Positions 35,027 through 44,080 of a DNA stretch of 64,000 nt are shown here, piece by piece (position 1 is the stretch's first letter; the number at the start of each line of letters is the position of its first letter). The position numbers and the translations under genes are program-made. The stretch is from Pseudomonas citri. GTDB taxonomy: Bacteria > Pseudomonadota > Gammaproteobacteria > Pseudomonadales > Pseudomonadaceae. Below the pieces are notes generated by a model. It did not search any database and had not been told where the DNA came from. It saw only the letters and a program-made list of their open reading frames with translations. Where the stretch lies: assembly GCF_025336485.1 (NCBI RefSeq), contig NZ_JAODAB010000002.1, forward strand, positions 248,001 through 312,000. Direction: 5' to 3'.

Positions 35027-35332
35027 TCAACTGATATCGAACAGCTTGTCGAAGTTGGAGATCGCTAGGATTTTCTTGACGTCGCTGTTGCTGTTGACGA
35101 CCCGGATATTCGAGTCGTCGCCGCCGGCATGATCGCGCAGCAGCAGGAGCATCCCCAGGGCGGAACTGTCGAGATAAGTGGCGTCTTTCAAATCCACCAC
35201 GATGGAATTGGGTGTTTTGTTGAGCCGCTCATAAGATTCGCGAAATTCCTGATGCCGACCGAAGTCGAAACGACCCTTGATCGAAATCGTCAGCTTTTGC
35301 CCATCGGGAGAAACTTCGGTAATAACTGACAT
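35027..35332 (-). CDS. hsbA: Anti-anti-sigma factor HsbA (STAS domain)
   Basis: 101 residues from the ATG at 35332 (MSVITEVSPDGQ), with AAGGAAG 7 nt upstream; longer starts lack one. STAS domain with the phosphorylatable Ser56 in ATYLDSSALGMLLLLRDH. In P. aeruginosa HsbA switches partners between the anti-sigma FlgM and the diguanylate cyclase HsbD, linking flagellar gene expression to c-di-GMP. Its stop overlaps the hsbR start region. Confidence 0.9.
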   Translation of the reverse strand: MSVITEVSPDGQKLTISIKGRFDFGRHQEFRESYERLNKTPNSIVVDLKDATYLDSSALGMLLLLRDHAGGDDSNIRVVNSNSDVKKILAISNFDKLFDIS

Positions 35333-35432
35333 GATCGGCTTCCTTGTCATGGACATACGTGTACAAGGTTTAGCATCTGGTAGAGCTATGGGCAAGGTTT
35401 TCGATCATTTCCCGCCAAAATTGCGTGCATGA

Positions 35433-35882
35433 TCAATAGGGGTCCTGACGCGGCAAGCGCTGGGACAACTCATCCAGCAGCCTTTGCTCGCGCTTGTCCT
35501 CCAACTGCCGCGCCTCGTCGATATAGCGCTGCACCAGCTTGCGCAGACCTTCGACCCGGGCGAAGGCTTCTTGCCAGGCCACACGGGCCTTTTCCAGGTT
35601 GTTCTGGTGCCAGACCAGGCTCTGGCGCTGCTGGTCGATGGCGGTACCCAATTGCGCCAGGAACCCCTGATAACCCAACAGCCATTGACCGGAAACCCCG
35701 TGGCTGCCACGGGCGATCCATTGCTCCTGGTATTCGAGGCGAAAGTTCTCCAGGTCTGCCAGCTTGCTTTCGGCTACCGCAACCTGGCCTTGGAAATAGG
35801 CAAGCCGCTGAACCGCGGTTTTCTCGGCCTTTTCAGCCATGTCCACCACCGGCGCCAGGCGTGCCGAACGACTCGTGGCCAT
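35433..35882 (-). CDS. fliJ: Flagellar export chaperone FliJ
   Basis: 149 residues, almost entirely an antiparallel coiled coil rich in Gln, Glu, Arg and Leu, starting MATSRSARLAPVVDMAEKAE, as in FliJ. It stimulates the FliI ATPase and shuttles chaperones at the export gate. It begins 6 bp after the fliI stop. The 100 bp to hsbA holds no clear promoter. Confidence 0.93.
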   Translation of the reverse strand: MATSRSARLAPVVDMAEKAEKTAVQRLAYFQGQVAVAESKLADLENFRLEYQEQWIARGSHGVSGQWLLGYQGFLAQLGTAIDQQRQSLVWHQNNLEKARVAWQEAFARVEGLRKLVQRYIDEARQLEDKREQRLLDELSQRLPRQDPY

Positions 35883-35888
35883 GGCCGG

Positions 35889-37247
35889 TTACCCGCCGGC
35901 AATCGGGGTGAAGAGGGTTTGCAGGTGCGCTTCGCTGGCACCCATGCCAATGTTGTCGTTGAGGCTCTGGCGCAAGTAGACCGACATAGCCGGATACAGG
36001 TTGATCGCGGTGTCGGTTTCGCGGTCGCCGCCCGGTACATAGGCACCGACGCTGATCAGGTCACGGCTTTGCTGGTAGCGCGACCAGTACTGCTTGAACT
36101 GCTGGGCACGCTTGAGATGTTCGGCGCTGATGACCGACGGCATGACCCGGCTGATGGAAGCCTCGATGTCGATGGCCGGGTAATGCCCCTCCTCGGCCAG
36201 GCGCCGGGACAGCACGATGTGTCCGTCGAGCACGCCTCGCGCCGAGTCGGCGATGGGGTCCTGCTGATCGTCGCCTTCGGACAACACGGTGTAGAACGCT
36301 GTAATCGAGCCTCCACCCTTTTGCGCATTGCCGGCGCGCTCCACCAGTTTCGGCAACTTGGCAAACACTGAAGGTGGATAGCCTTTGGTGGCCGGCGGCT
36401 CGCCGATGGCCAGGGCGATTTCCCGCTGGGCCTGGGCGAAACGGGTCAGCGAGTCCATCAGCAGCAGGACGTTCTTGCCCTTGTCACGGAAATACTCGGC
36501 GATGCGCGTGCAATACATGGCCGCCCGCAGGCGCATCAGCGGCGCATCGTCCGCCGGCGAAGCGACGACGACGGAACGCTTGAGGCCCTCCTCGCCCAGG
36601 ATGTGCTCGATGAACTCCTTCACCTCGCGACCCCGTTCGCCGATCAGCCCTACCACGATGATGTCGGCCTCGGTAAAACGGGTCATCATGCCCAGCAGCA
36701 CACTCTTGCCCACCCCCGTGCCGGCGAACAGCCCCAAGCGCTGGCCCCGTCCTACCGTCAACAAACCGTTGATGCAGCGGATCCCCACGTCCAGCGGCAC
36801 GCTGATGGGGTCACGCTTGAGCGGGTTGATGGTCGGACCGTCCATCGGCACCCAATCTTCAGCCTTCATGCCGCCCTTGCCGTCCAGGGCCCGCCCGGCC
36901 CCGTCCAGCACCCGTCCGAGCATGCTCATGCCCATGGGCAACCGACCGTTATCTGCCAGGGGGACCACGCGCGCGCCGGGTGCGATACCGGCGACGCTGC
37001 CCACGGGCATCAGGAAAACCTTACTGCCGGAAAACCCCATGACTTCCGCTTCGACCTGTACCGGGTGATAGCTGTCGTCGTTGATCACCAGGCAACGACT
37101 GCCCATGGCGGCCCGCAAGCCCTCGGCTTCGAGGGTCAGGCCGACCATGCGCAGCAGGCGTCCTTCGAGGATCGGCTGGCCAGCCAGCTCGATGGCATCC
37201 GCGTAGCTGCCCAGGCGCTTGCCGAAGCTGGTTCGCTCAAGGCGCAT
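35889..37247 (-). CDS. fliI: Flagellum-specific ATPase FliI
   Basis: 452 residues from the ATG at 37247 ([15 protein letters not shown]), overlapping the fliH end by 11 bp. F1-type ATPase with Walker [18 protein letters not shown] (about 168-184), [15 protein letters not shown], Walker [21 protein letters not shown], and [20 protein letters not shown]. It powers or primes type III export with FliH and FliJ. Confidence 0.97.
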   Translation of the reverse strand: MRLERTSFGKRLGSYADAIELAGQPILEGRLLRMVGLTLEAEGLRAAMGSRCLVINDDSYHPVQVEAEVMGFSGSKVFLMPVGSVAGIAPGARVVPLADNGRLPMGMSMLGRVLDGAGRALDGKGGMKAEDWVPMDGPTINPLKRDPISVPLDVGIRCINGLLTVGRGQRLGLFAGTGVGKSVLLGMMTRFTEADIIVVGLIGERGREVKEFIEHILGEEGLKRSVVVASPADDAPLMRLRAAMYCTRIAEYFRDKGKNVLLLMDSLTRFAQAQREIALAIGEPPATKGYPPSVFAKLPKLVERAGNAQKGGGSITAFYTVLSEGDDQQDPIADSARGVLDGHIVLSRRLAEEGHYPAIDIEASISRVMPSVISAEHLKRAQQFKQYWSRYQQSRDLISVGAYVPGGDRETDTAINLYPAMSVYLRQSLNDNIGMGASEAHLQTLFTPIAGG

Positions 37248-38067
37248 CGCGGCCATCCGGCTCAAGGGCTTCGATGGGGGCGACAGCCCGATCGTCGCTG
37301 GCGGCGACTTCGGGCTCGTCCGGTAATTCCAGGCTCAAATCGGGCTGCGCCGGATGCAAGGCCTGCTCGTGCAATTGATCGAACAGTTTGGCCATGGCCT
37401 GGCTGATGCGGGTCTCGATCGTCGCGTCGATCCGGCTGTGCTCGGTCTCGATCCGGCAACCGCCCGGCAACAGCGCGGCGTCCTCGACGATGCGCCAGGT
37501 TTCCTCATGGCGTTCACGCAAGGCCTTGACCAGCTCGAAGTCCTGGGGATTGACGTACAACCGCACGTCACCCGCGCCCAGCGGCAGCAGCTTGAGGGCC
37601 TCACGCATGACGTGTTCGATCTGGCTCGAGTCGATCGCCAGCTCGCGCTGGATCACTTGCCGGGCAAGGTGCTGCACCAGACCCACCAGGGATTTCTCGA
37701 TCTGGGTGTCCTGCTCGGCGATGGGTTCGAAGAGGTTACGCATCAACGACTCCAACGCCCGGAGCTTGGCCGTCAACGCCACGTCGGCTTCCTGGCGGAC
37801 CTTGAGCGAGGTGCTGTGGAAGCCTTCCTTTTCGCCCACGGCGAAGCCTTCGTTGTAGGCTTCCTGGCGAATACTTTCGACTTCCTCGAGGGTCAGCGGC
37901 TGGACTTCTTCCAGCGGCACTTCCTCGACTTCCGGCAACTCCTCCACGGGCTCGGGTTCAGGCTCGGGCACATGGGGGTCGAAGCTGGGCAACGACCAGA
38001 CGTCGAAGCCCGCTACGTCGCGAGCGCGGATCAGGTCGCTGGGTGAATCTTCACTCTTGGCAGACAT
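37237..38067 (-). CDS. fliH: Flagellar export ATPase regulator FliH
   Basis: 276 residues: N-terminal [17 protein letters not shown], an acidic Glu/Pro/Val segment (about 34-62), a long helix, and a C-terminal domain with [20 protein letters not shown] and [20 protein letters not shown]. The last 40 residues are acidic. It binds FliI and anchors it to the C-ring. Seven bp separate it from fliG. Confidence 0.93.
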   Translation of the reverse strand: MSAKSEDSPSDLIRARDVAGFDVWSLPSFDPHVPEPEPEPVEELPEVEEVPLEEVQPLTLEEVESIRQEAYNEGFAVGEKEGFHSTSLKVRQEADVALTAKLRALESLMRNLFEPIAEQDTQIEKSLVGLVQHLARQVIQRELAIDSSQIEHVMREALKLLPLGAGDVRLYVNPQDFELVKALRERHEETWRIVEDAALLPGGCRIETEHSRIDATIETRISQAMAKLFDQLHEQALHPAQPDLSLELPDEPEVAASDDRAVAPIEALEPDGRDAP

Positions 38068-38074
38068 AACGACC

Positions 38075-39094
38075 TTAGATCATCTCTTCGCCGCCCTTGC
38101 CGCCGAGCACGATCTCTCCGGCTTCGGCCATACGGCGGGCGATGGTGAGGATTTCCTTCTGTGCGGTTTCCACGTCGCTGACGCGCACCGGGCCCTTGGC
38201 CTCGAGATCGTCGCGCAACAGTTCGGCCGCCCGCTTGGACATGTTCTTGAAGATCTTTTCCTTGACGCCTTCGTCCGAACCCTTGAGGGCCAGGACCAGC
38301 ACATCGGAGGAGACCTCGCGCAACAGCGCCTGGATGCCACGGTCGTCGACATCGGCCAGGTTGTTGAACACGAACATGAGGTCTTCGATCTGGCCGGACA
38401 GGTCCTCGTCGAACTCGCGGATCGAGTCCATCAGTTGGCCCTCGATCGAACTGTCGAGGAAGTTCATGATGTCCGCCGCGCGCTTGATACCACCCAAGGT
38501 GGTGCGCGAGGCATTGGAGTTGCCCGAGAACTGCTTCTCGAGGATCTGGTTCAATTCCTTCAGGGCCGCCGGCTGCACGGTATTGAGCGACGACACCCGC
38601 AAAATGATGTCCAGGCGCACTTTATGGTCGAAGTTGCTCAGCACCTCGCCAGCCTGGTCCGGGTCGAGGTAAGCCACCACGATCGCCTGGATCTGCGGGT
38701 GCTCGTAACGGATCACGTCAGCTACCGCACGCGGTTCCATCCACTTGAGGCTGTCCAGGCCGCTGGTATTGCCACCCAGCAGGATCCGGTCGATCAGGCC
38801 GTTGGCCTTATCCTCGCCCAGGGCCTGGGTGAGCATCTTGCGCACATAGTCATCGGAGCCGACGCCCAGACTGGTCTGATCGCCGACGATGTCGACGAAC
38901 TCACTCATGACCTGCTCGACCTGCTCGCGGTGCACATTACCCATTTGTGCCATGGCCACGCCCACCCGCTGGACCTCCTTGGGCCCCATGTGGCGCAACA
39001 CTTGGGCGGCGTCGGTCGACCCCAGGGACAACAACAGGATCGCGGCCTTGTCGACCCGGGTCAGTTTGGCAACAGCGGCTCGATTATCACTCAT
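38075..39094 (-). CDS. fliG: Flagellar motor switch protein FliG
   Basis: 339 residues in the three-domain FliG layout: N-domain binding FliF (KAAILLLSLGSTDAAQVLRH), middle domain with the EHPQ-type motif YEHPQIQAIVVAYLDP binding FliM, and C-domain with the stator-facing charged helix (LALKGSDEGVKEKIFKNMSK, AAELLRDDLEAKGPVRVSDV). Overlaps the fliF end by 8 bp. Confidence 0.97.
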   Translation of the reverse strand: MSDNRAAVAKLTRVDKAAILLLSLGSTDAAQVLRHMGPKEVQRVGVAMAQMGNVHREQVEQVMSEFVDIVGDQTSLGVGSDDYVRKMLTQALGEDKANGLIDRILLGGNTSGLDSLKWMEPRAVADVIRYEHPQIQAIVVAYLDPDQAGEVLSNFDHKVRLDIILRVSSLNTVQPAALKELNQILEKQFSGNSNASRTTLGGIKRAADIMNFLDSSIEGQLMDSIREFDEDLSGQIEDLMFVFNNLADVDDRGIQALLREVSSDVLVLALKGSDEGVKEKIFKNMSKRAAELLRDDLEAKGPVRVSDVETAQKEILTIARRMAEAGEIVLGGKGGEEMI

Positions 39095-40874
39095 CTGCGT
39101 TAATCCACTCTTTCACGACCTGGGCCACGCGACCCGGATCTTCTGCCACCAGACTCTTGATGGCGTTCAACTGGGCGTCATAACCTTCGCTCGGGCTTGG
39201 CAGCAGAATGCTCTGCGGTCCGCCGAGGCTGACGCGATCGTTGGCCAGCTCGCCATCCAGGCCACCCATGCCTCCCAGCTCGACGTCGCCGAATGCCGCG
39301 AGCTCTTTGCCCTTGCCACCGTTGGTGATGTTGTTGAGCACCGGACGCAGGACACCGAACACCAGTATCAGGATGAACAGCACACCCAATACCTGCTTGA
39401 CCACATCCCAGAACCAGGGTTGCGAATAAAACGGAATATCGGCGATGACTTCCCCGCGCTCCGAAGAGAACGGCACGTTGATCACGCTGACGCTGTCGCC
39501 ACGGCTGGCATCGAAACCGACGGCGTCCTGCACCAGGCGGGTGAAGCGCGCCAATTCGTCGGCACTCCACGGCGCACGACTGGTTTCGCCGTTGGCCGGG
39601 TTGACCTTGACCTGATCGTCCACCACCACCGCCACCGACAAGCGATTCAAACGGCCCTGCTGTTGCTTGGTGTGGCTGATGGAGCGGTCCAGCTCGAAGT
39701 TCTTGGTCGACTGTTGACGCTTGTCGGCCGGATACGGTGCCAGCATCGGCTGGCCGGTGGTCGGGTCCATGATCTGCTGGCCGTTGGCATCCACCAGCGG
39801 TTGGCCTGGCTGCACCATGCCAGCGGCTGCGCCAGCCCCACCCGTGGTCTGCGGGGCGCTGGCCGGCGACGGAGGCTGGTTGCTCAGGGCACCCGGCACA
39901 CCTTGCGGGCCATTGCTGGCAGTACGTTGTTCATTCACCGATTGCTCGCTGCGCAACGCTGGCTGATCCGGGTTGAACTGCTCGGACGTCGACTCGACGG
40001 CGCTGAAATCCACGTCAGCGGAGACTTCGGCTTTATAGCGGTCGTTGCCCAGGATCGGTTGCAGGATGTTGTGCACCCGCTGGGTCAGCATGCCTTCCAT
40101 GCGGCGGCTGTAGTCGAACTGCTTGCCGGCCATGGTCAGTTCGGAGTTCTCCGCCTGATCGGACAACAGGGTGCCCTTCTGGTCGACTACGGTAATCTGG
40201 GACTTGCTCAATTCGGGAACGCTGGTCGCCACCAGATTGACGATGGCGAGGACCTGACCCGGTTCCAGGGAACGGCCCGGGTACAGTTCCACCAGCACCG
40301 AAGCACTCGGCTTGCGTTCATCGCGCACGAAGACCGAGCTTTTCGGGATCGCCAGGTGCACGCGGGCACCCTTGACATTGTTCAGGCTGGAAATGGTACG
40401 CGCCAGTTCACCTTCGAGGCCACGACGATAACGGGTCGCTTCCATGAACTGGCTGGTGCCCAGCCCCTGGTCCTTATCGAGGATCTCGAAACCGATGTTG
40501 CCATCGGTAGGCGACACACCGGCCGCAGCGAGCTTGAGGCGCGCACGGGCGACGTCGTCGGCCTTGACCAGCAAGGCGCCGGAGTTGGGTTCGACGGTAT
40601 AAGGAATGTCGGCGGAAGCCAGGGTTTCCATGACTTGCTTGGCGTCCATGCCTGCCAGGCTGCCGTACAGCGGACGGTAGTCCGGCTGCTGGGACCAAAG
40701 CACCACGGCAAAACCAATCGCCACGCTGGCTGCCAGGCCGACCAACAGGCCCACCTGACGCAGCATGGTCATCTCGGAGAGATTTTCCAGGAAAGACAGA
40801 CCGAACAGCGGCGGTTTACCGCCGTCTACCGCAGTGGCCTTGGCTGGAACGTTATCAACGGCTGCTTCTGCCAT
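39087..40874 (-). CDS. fliF: Flagellar MS-ring protein FliF
   Basis: 595 residues with membrane segments at about 40-62 and 463-483, two ring-building motif regions in between (YRPLYGSLAGMDAKQVMETL, NNVKGARVHLAIPKSSVFVR), a Gly/Pro/Gln-rich periplasmic loop around 320-380, and the FliG-binding C-terminal tail. The tail keeps the FliG-binding type sequence DPGRVAQVVKEWINADE. It founds the basal body. Confidence 0.97.
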   Translation of the reverse strand: MAEAAVDNVPAKATAVDGGKPPLFGLSFLENLSEMTMLRQVGLLVGLAASVAIGFAVVLWSQQPDYRPLYGSLAGMDAKQVMETLASADIPYTVEPNSGALLVKADDVARARLKLAAAGVSPTDGNIGFEILDKDQGLGTSQFMEATRYRRGLEGELARTISSLNNVKGARVHLAIPKSSVFVRDERKPSASVLVELYPGRSLEPGQVLAIVNLVATSVPELSKSQITVVDQKGTLLSDQAENSELTMAGKQFDYSRRMEGMLTQRVHNILQPILGNDRYKAEVSADVDFSAVESTSEQFNPDQPALRSEQSVNEQRTASNGPQGVPGALSNQPPSPASAPQTTGGAGAAAGMVQPGQPLVDANGQQIMDPTTGQPMLAPYPADKRQQSTKNFELDRSISHTKQQQGRLNRLSVAVVVDDQVKVNPANGETSRAPWSADELARFTRLVQDAVGFDASRGDSVSVINVPFSSERGEVIADIPFYSQPWFWDVVKQVLGVLFILILVFGVLRPVLNNITNGGKGKELAAFGDVELGGMGGLDGELANDRVSLGGPQSILLPSPSEGYDAQLNAIKSLVAEDPGRVAQVVKEWINADE

Positions 40875-40889
40875 GACTCAATAATTTCC

Positions 40890-41216
40890 TTAAACCGGCA
40901 TCTGCATGATGTCTTGGTAGGCTTGAACCAGCTTGTTGCGAACCTGGGTCAACGCCTGAAACGAGACACTGGCTTTCTGCGAGGAGATCATTACGTCCGT
41001 CAGGTCGACGCCACTTTTGCCAATTTCAAAAGCACTGGCCAACTGGTTCGACGCCTGCTGGGTGTCGTTCACTTTATTGACGGCCTGACCGAGCATGTCG
41101 GAAAAGCTGCTGCCCCCCACCTGGGGGACCGCGACCGATTTAGGCTGGGCCATGGCGTCCATTTGCATGGCCCGCATGTCCAACATCAACCGATTAAATT
41201 CAATACCTTGGCTCAT
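40890..41216 (-). CDS. fliE: Flagellar hook-basal body protein FliE
   Basis: 108 residues; N-terminal [20 protein letters not shown] and C-terminal [20 protein letters not shown] plus [14 protein letters not shown] are FliE hallmarks. It joins the MS ring to the rod. First gene of fliEFGHIJ, 15 bp upstream of fliF. Confidence 0.96.
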   Translation of the reverse strand: MSQGIEFNRLMLDMRAMQMDAMAQPKSVAVPQVGGSSFSDMLGQAVNKVNDTQQASNQLASAFEIGKSGVDLTDVMISSQKASVSFQALTQVRNKLVQAYQDIMQMPV

Positions 41217-41277
41217 GGTCTATTCTCTCTGGCGGCCCGCATTTTTTTGACACTTGCTCAGCGGGTGTTCAGGTATT

Positions 41278-41293
41278 AGCAACAAGGGTGCCA
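41278..41293 (-). promoter_or_regulatory. Sigma-54 promoter for the fliE operon
   Basis: Minus strand TGGCACCCTTGTTGCT, close to the full consensus TGGCAC-N5-TTGC. Predicted leader of about 50 nt to the fliE ATG. It lies directly downstream of fleR, whose product activates this class in P. aeruginosa. Confidence 0.88.
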
Positions 41294-41367
41294 GCTCCAT
41301 GGCAACGAGAAACAAATGCGCGCGCGCAATCTCCCACTCCTGTGGGGGCAGTTCGGGTTTCAATGAC

Positions 41368-42756
41368 TCAACTGGCGAACAGGTAAGCCTCGACATCCAT
41401 GCCGGCGTCACGCATCTGCGCCAGCTTGTAGCGCAGCGTGCGCGGACTGATTCCCAGGCGCTCGGCGGCTTCCTTGCGGCGACCGCGCTCGGCACGCAGG
41501 GTATCGATGATCATCTGGAACTCCCGGCGACGCAGGTCGTCTTCCAGACCTCCCGCCGACTCGCCCTCCACTTGCACGGGCGGCACGGGCGCGGCGACCG
41601 GAGAAGGCGCCGGCAAGGGTGCACAAGCAACCGGCCCGGCCAGGCAGAAATCTTCCGGCCGGATCAAACCGCCTTGCTGCAGGATCAATGCTCGCTGGAT
41701 CGCGTTGTCCAACTCCCGCACGTTACCAGGCCAAGGGTAGGCAACCAGGAAAGCCCGGGCCTCGGGCGAGAGCGTTGCCATCGTGTGCTTCATTTTATTG
41801 ACGTGCTTGTTCAACAAGCGCTCGGCCAGCGGCAGGATATCGGCGGTGCGCTCGCGCAACGGACGCCAGGCCAGGGGAAACACCGACAAGCGGTAATAAA
41901 GGTCTTCACGGAAACGCCCCGCCGCCACTTCACCCGCCAAGTCACGGTTGGTGGTCGCCACCACGCGAATATCCAGGCTGATGGGCTTGCGCGCACCGAC
42001 CCGCTCCACTTCCCGCTCCTGCAAGACGCGCAACAGCTTGGCCTGCAGGCCCAAGGGCATTTCGGAAATTTCATCGAGCAGAATGGTACCTCCATCGGCC
42101 TGCTCGAACTTGCCGGCCTGGGCCGCGATAGCGCCGGTGAACGAACCTTTCTCATGACCGAACAACGTCGCTTCGAGCATGTTGTCCGGGATCGCTGCGC
42201 AATTGATGGCAATGAACGGTTCACTGGCGCGTCGGGACTGCTGATGGATATAACGTGCCAGCACTTCCTTGCCCGTCCCCGATTCGCCGGAAATCAACAC
42301 GGTCGAATCGCTGCGAGCCACCCGCGTGGCCAACTCCAGCAACTGTGCACTGGCCGGCTCGACGGCCACCGGCCCCTCGCCTTCGACGGCAAGACTGCCC
42401 AACCCATGGCGCGCGACCAGGTCGAGCAACGCCTTGGGTTCGAACGGCTTGACCAGGTAATCCGCGGCGCCCTGGCGCATGGCATCCACCGCACGCTCGA
42501 CAGCACCGTGGGCGGTCATCAGCAATACTGGCAGGTAAGGCTGGCGGGCTCGCAACAGGCCGAGCAATTGATGACCGTCCATGCCCGGCATGTTGACGTC
42601 ACTGACCACCAGGCCAAACGCCTCCCGATCCACCGCCAGCAACGCCTCCTCCGCCGAACCGACGGCGGCGTAGTCATGCCCGGCCAACACCAGCGTATCG
42701 GCCAGCGCTTCGCGCAGGGCCCGATCATCTTCAACCAGCAACACCTTGATCGCCAT
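41368..42756 (-). CDS. fleR: Sigma-54-dependent response regulator FleR
   Basis: 462 residues from the ATG at 42756 (MAIKVLLVEDDRALRE), about 10 nt after GGGGAG; a GTG overlapping the fleS stop at 42765 is possible. Receiver domain with Asp53 in LVVSDVNMPGMDG. AAA+ domain with Walker [18 protein letters not shown], the sigma-54 loop reading GSFTGA (in EKGSFTGAIAAQ), and Walker B GGTILLDEISEMPL. C-terminal Fis-type HTH (RKEAAERLGISPRTLRYKL). With FleS it activates class III flagellar genes. Confidence 0.95.
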   Translation of the reverse strand: MAIKVLLVEDDRALREALADTLVLAGHDYAAVGSAEEALLAVDREAFGLVVSDVNMPGMDGHQLLGLLRARQPYLPVLLMTAHGAVERAVDAMRQGAADYLVKPFEPKALLDLVARHGLGSLAVEGEGPVAVEPASAQLLELATRVARSDSTVLISGESGTGKEVLARYIHQQSRRASEPFIAINCAAIPDNMLEATLFGHEKGSFTGAIAAQAGKFEQADGGTILLDEISEMPLGLQAKLLRVLQEREVERVGARKPISLDIRVVATTNRDLAGEVAAGRFREDLYYRLSVFPLAWRPLRERTADILPLAERLLNKHVNKMKHTMATLSPEARAFLVAYPWPGNVRELDNAIQRALILQQGGLIRPEDFCLAGPVACAPLPAPSPVAAPVPPVQVEGESAGGLEDDLRRREFQMIIDTLRAERGRRKEAAERLGISPRTLRYKLAQMRDAGMDVEAYLFAS

Positions 42757-42761
42757 TGCCG

Positions 42762-43970
42762 TCACTCTCCCCCCGGCACACCGCTAAACAGCGGCAACAG
42801 CACCTGCACACAGGTGCCGCGCCCCAGTCGCGAGTGCAGCTGCAATTCTCCCTGGTGAGCCCGGGCTACAGCCTTGACCACGGTCAGGCCGAGGCCCGTC
42901 CCGGTAGCCTTGGTGGTGAAGAACGGCTCGCCCAAGCGCGCCAGCACCGCCGGCTCGATGCCGCAACCATTGTCGCTGATACACACACGCAAGCTGCTAC
43001 CGCGGGTATAGACGTGCACCTTGAGCCGGACATTGCCATCACTGGCCTGGATCGCATTTTCAATGAGGTTCAACAACGCCCCTACCAGCGTGTCGCGATT
43101 GCACAGCACTTCACCGACGCGACTGTCGCACTGCCAGCGGATCGGCAGATCCTGCACATGGGTCGATGCCGCGGCCTGCAACGCCTGCAGCAAGGCCTTG
43201 GGGGTAATACGATCGGTCAGGGGCAACTCGCCGCGAGCGAATACCAGCATGTCGCGCACTTGGTGCTCCAACTCGTGCAAGCGCTCCTTGAGGCGCCCGG
43301 CGAACCGCTGTTGGGTATCCATAGGCAGCTGTTGCTCCGTCAGATGACTGGCGTATAGCAAGGCGGCCGACAGCGGCGTACGAATCTGATGAGCCAATGA
43401 CGCCACCATCCGCCCCAGGGAAGACAGGCGTTCATGGCGAGCCAATTGGTCTTGCAGGTGACGGGTTTCGGTCAGGTCGTTGAGCAACACGAGCTGGCCG
43501 GGCTCGGCATCGAGCGAGCGCGTCGAGATGGACAGGCGCCGACCATCCCTGAGGGAGACTTCGTGACCGTCATCTTCCCGGGGTGCGAAGCAGCGCGCGA
43601 TGACGTGTCGCCACAGCTCGCCTTCGAGCGGTAAACCGAGGAGATCGCAGGCCGCCGGATTGGCTTCGCGCACAAGGCCGTGGGCATCAATGACGATGAC
43701 ACCACCGGGCAATAGGTCGAGGAGGTTTTGCAGACGATTCGCCAGACGCTCCTTCTCTGCCAGCTCCTGCATGCGCTGGGCGCTGACCACCGCCAGCTCA
43801 CCCTTGAGTTCAGTGACCCTGGCTTCGAGCAGACTGTAGGAATCCGTCAGCTGACTGGACATCTGGTTGAACAGCGAAAAGGCCTGCTCCAGTCCGAGCC
43901 GGCTCGCCTGCTCGGCGGATGGCAGGCGCTCCGGCTCGGGGATGGCAGACATCTGGGCGGCGTGGGTCAT
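42762..43970 (-). CDS. fleS: Flagellar sensor histidine kinase FleS
   Basis: 402 residues with no membrane segment, as expected for cytoplasmic FleS. N-terminal helical region, PAS domain at about 82-165 (LLPGGVIVIDAHGLVREANP), HisKA with His194 in VASLAHQIRTPLSAALLYAS, and HATPase with LIENAIQAS, ISDNGCGIEP and TKATGTGLGLTVVKAVA. It phosphorylates FleR. First gene of fleSR, with a sigma-54 promoter just upstream. Confidence 0.95.
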   Translation of the reverse strand: MTHAAQMSAIPEPERLPSAEQASRLGLEQAFSLFNQMSSQLTDSYSLLEARVTELKGELAVVSAQRMQELAEKERLANRLQNLLDLLPGGVIVIDAHGLVREANPAACDLLGLPLEGELWRHVIARCFAPREDDGHEVSLRDGRRLSISTRSLDAEPGQLVLLNDLTETRHLQDQLARHERLSSLGRMVASLAHQIRTPLSAALLYASHLTEQQLPMDTQQRFAGRLKERLHELEHQVRDMLVFARGELPLTDRITPKALLQALQAAASTHVQDLPIRWQCDSRVGEVLCNRDTLVGALLNLIENAIQASDGNVRLKVHVYTRGSSLRVCISDNGCGIEPAVLARLGEPFFTTKATGTGLGLTVVKAVARAHQGELQLHSRLGRGTCVQVLLPLFSGVPGGE

Positions 43971-44024
43971 CGTGCTCTCTCGCTTGGCTGACCGTCAGTT
44001 AAACGGAACGTTGCGAGGGGTGTA

Positions 44025-44040
44025 GCAATACCCGTGCCGA
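44025..44040 (-). promoter_or_regulatory. Sigma-54 promoter for fleSR
   Basis: Minus strand TCGGCACGGGTATTGC followed by TA: GGCACG at -24, TTGCT at -12, GG-N10-GC. It abuts the fleQ terminator and gives a predicted leader of about 43 nt. fleSR is activated by FleQ with sigma-54 in P. aeruginosa. Confidence 0.82.
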
Positions 44041-44068
44041 AAAAAAACCGCCTGTAAATCAGGCGGTT
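44041..44068 (-). terminator. Intrinsic terminator of fleQ
   Basis: Textbook structure on the minus strand: 9-bp stem AACCGCCTG/CAGGCGGTT with a 5-nt loop, followed by an unbroken U-run, beginning 13 bp past the fleQ stop. The sigma-54 promoter of fleSR begins immediately after it. Confidence 0.93.
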
Positions 44069-44080
44069 GTAAAACAGGCG

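Noticed and set aside
38889..41279. 796-codon plus-strand frame spanning fliG to fliE
   Set aside because: It covers four genes on the opposite strand, all with clear families; no ribosome site or known domain.
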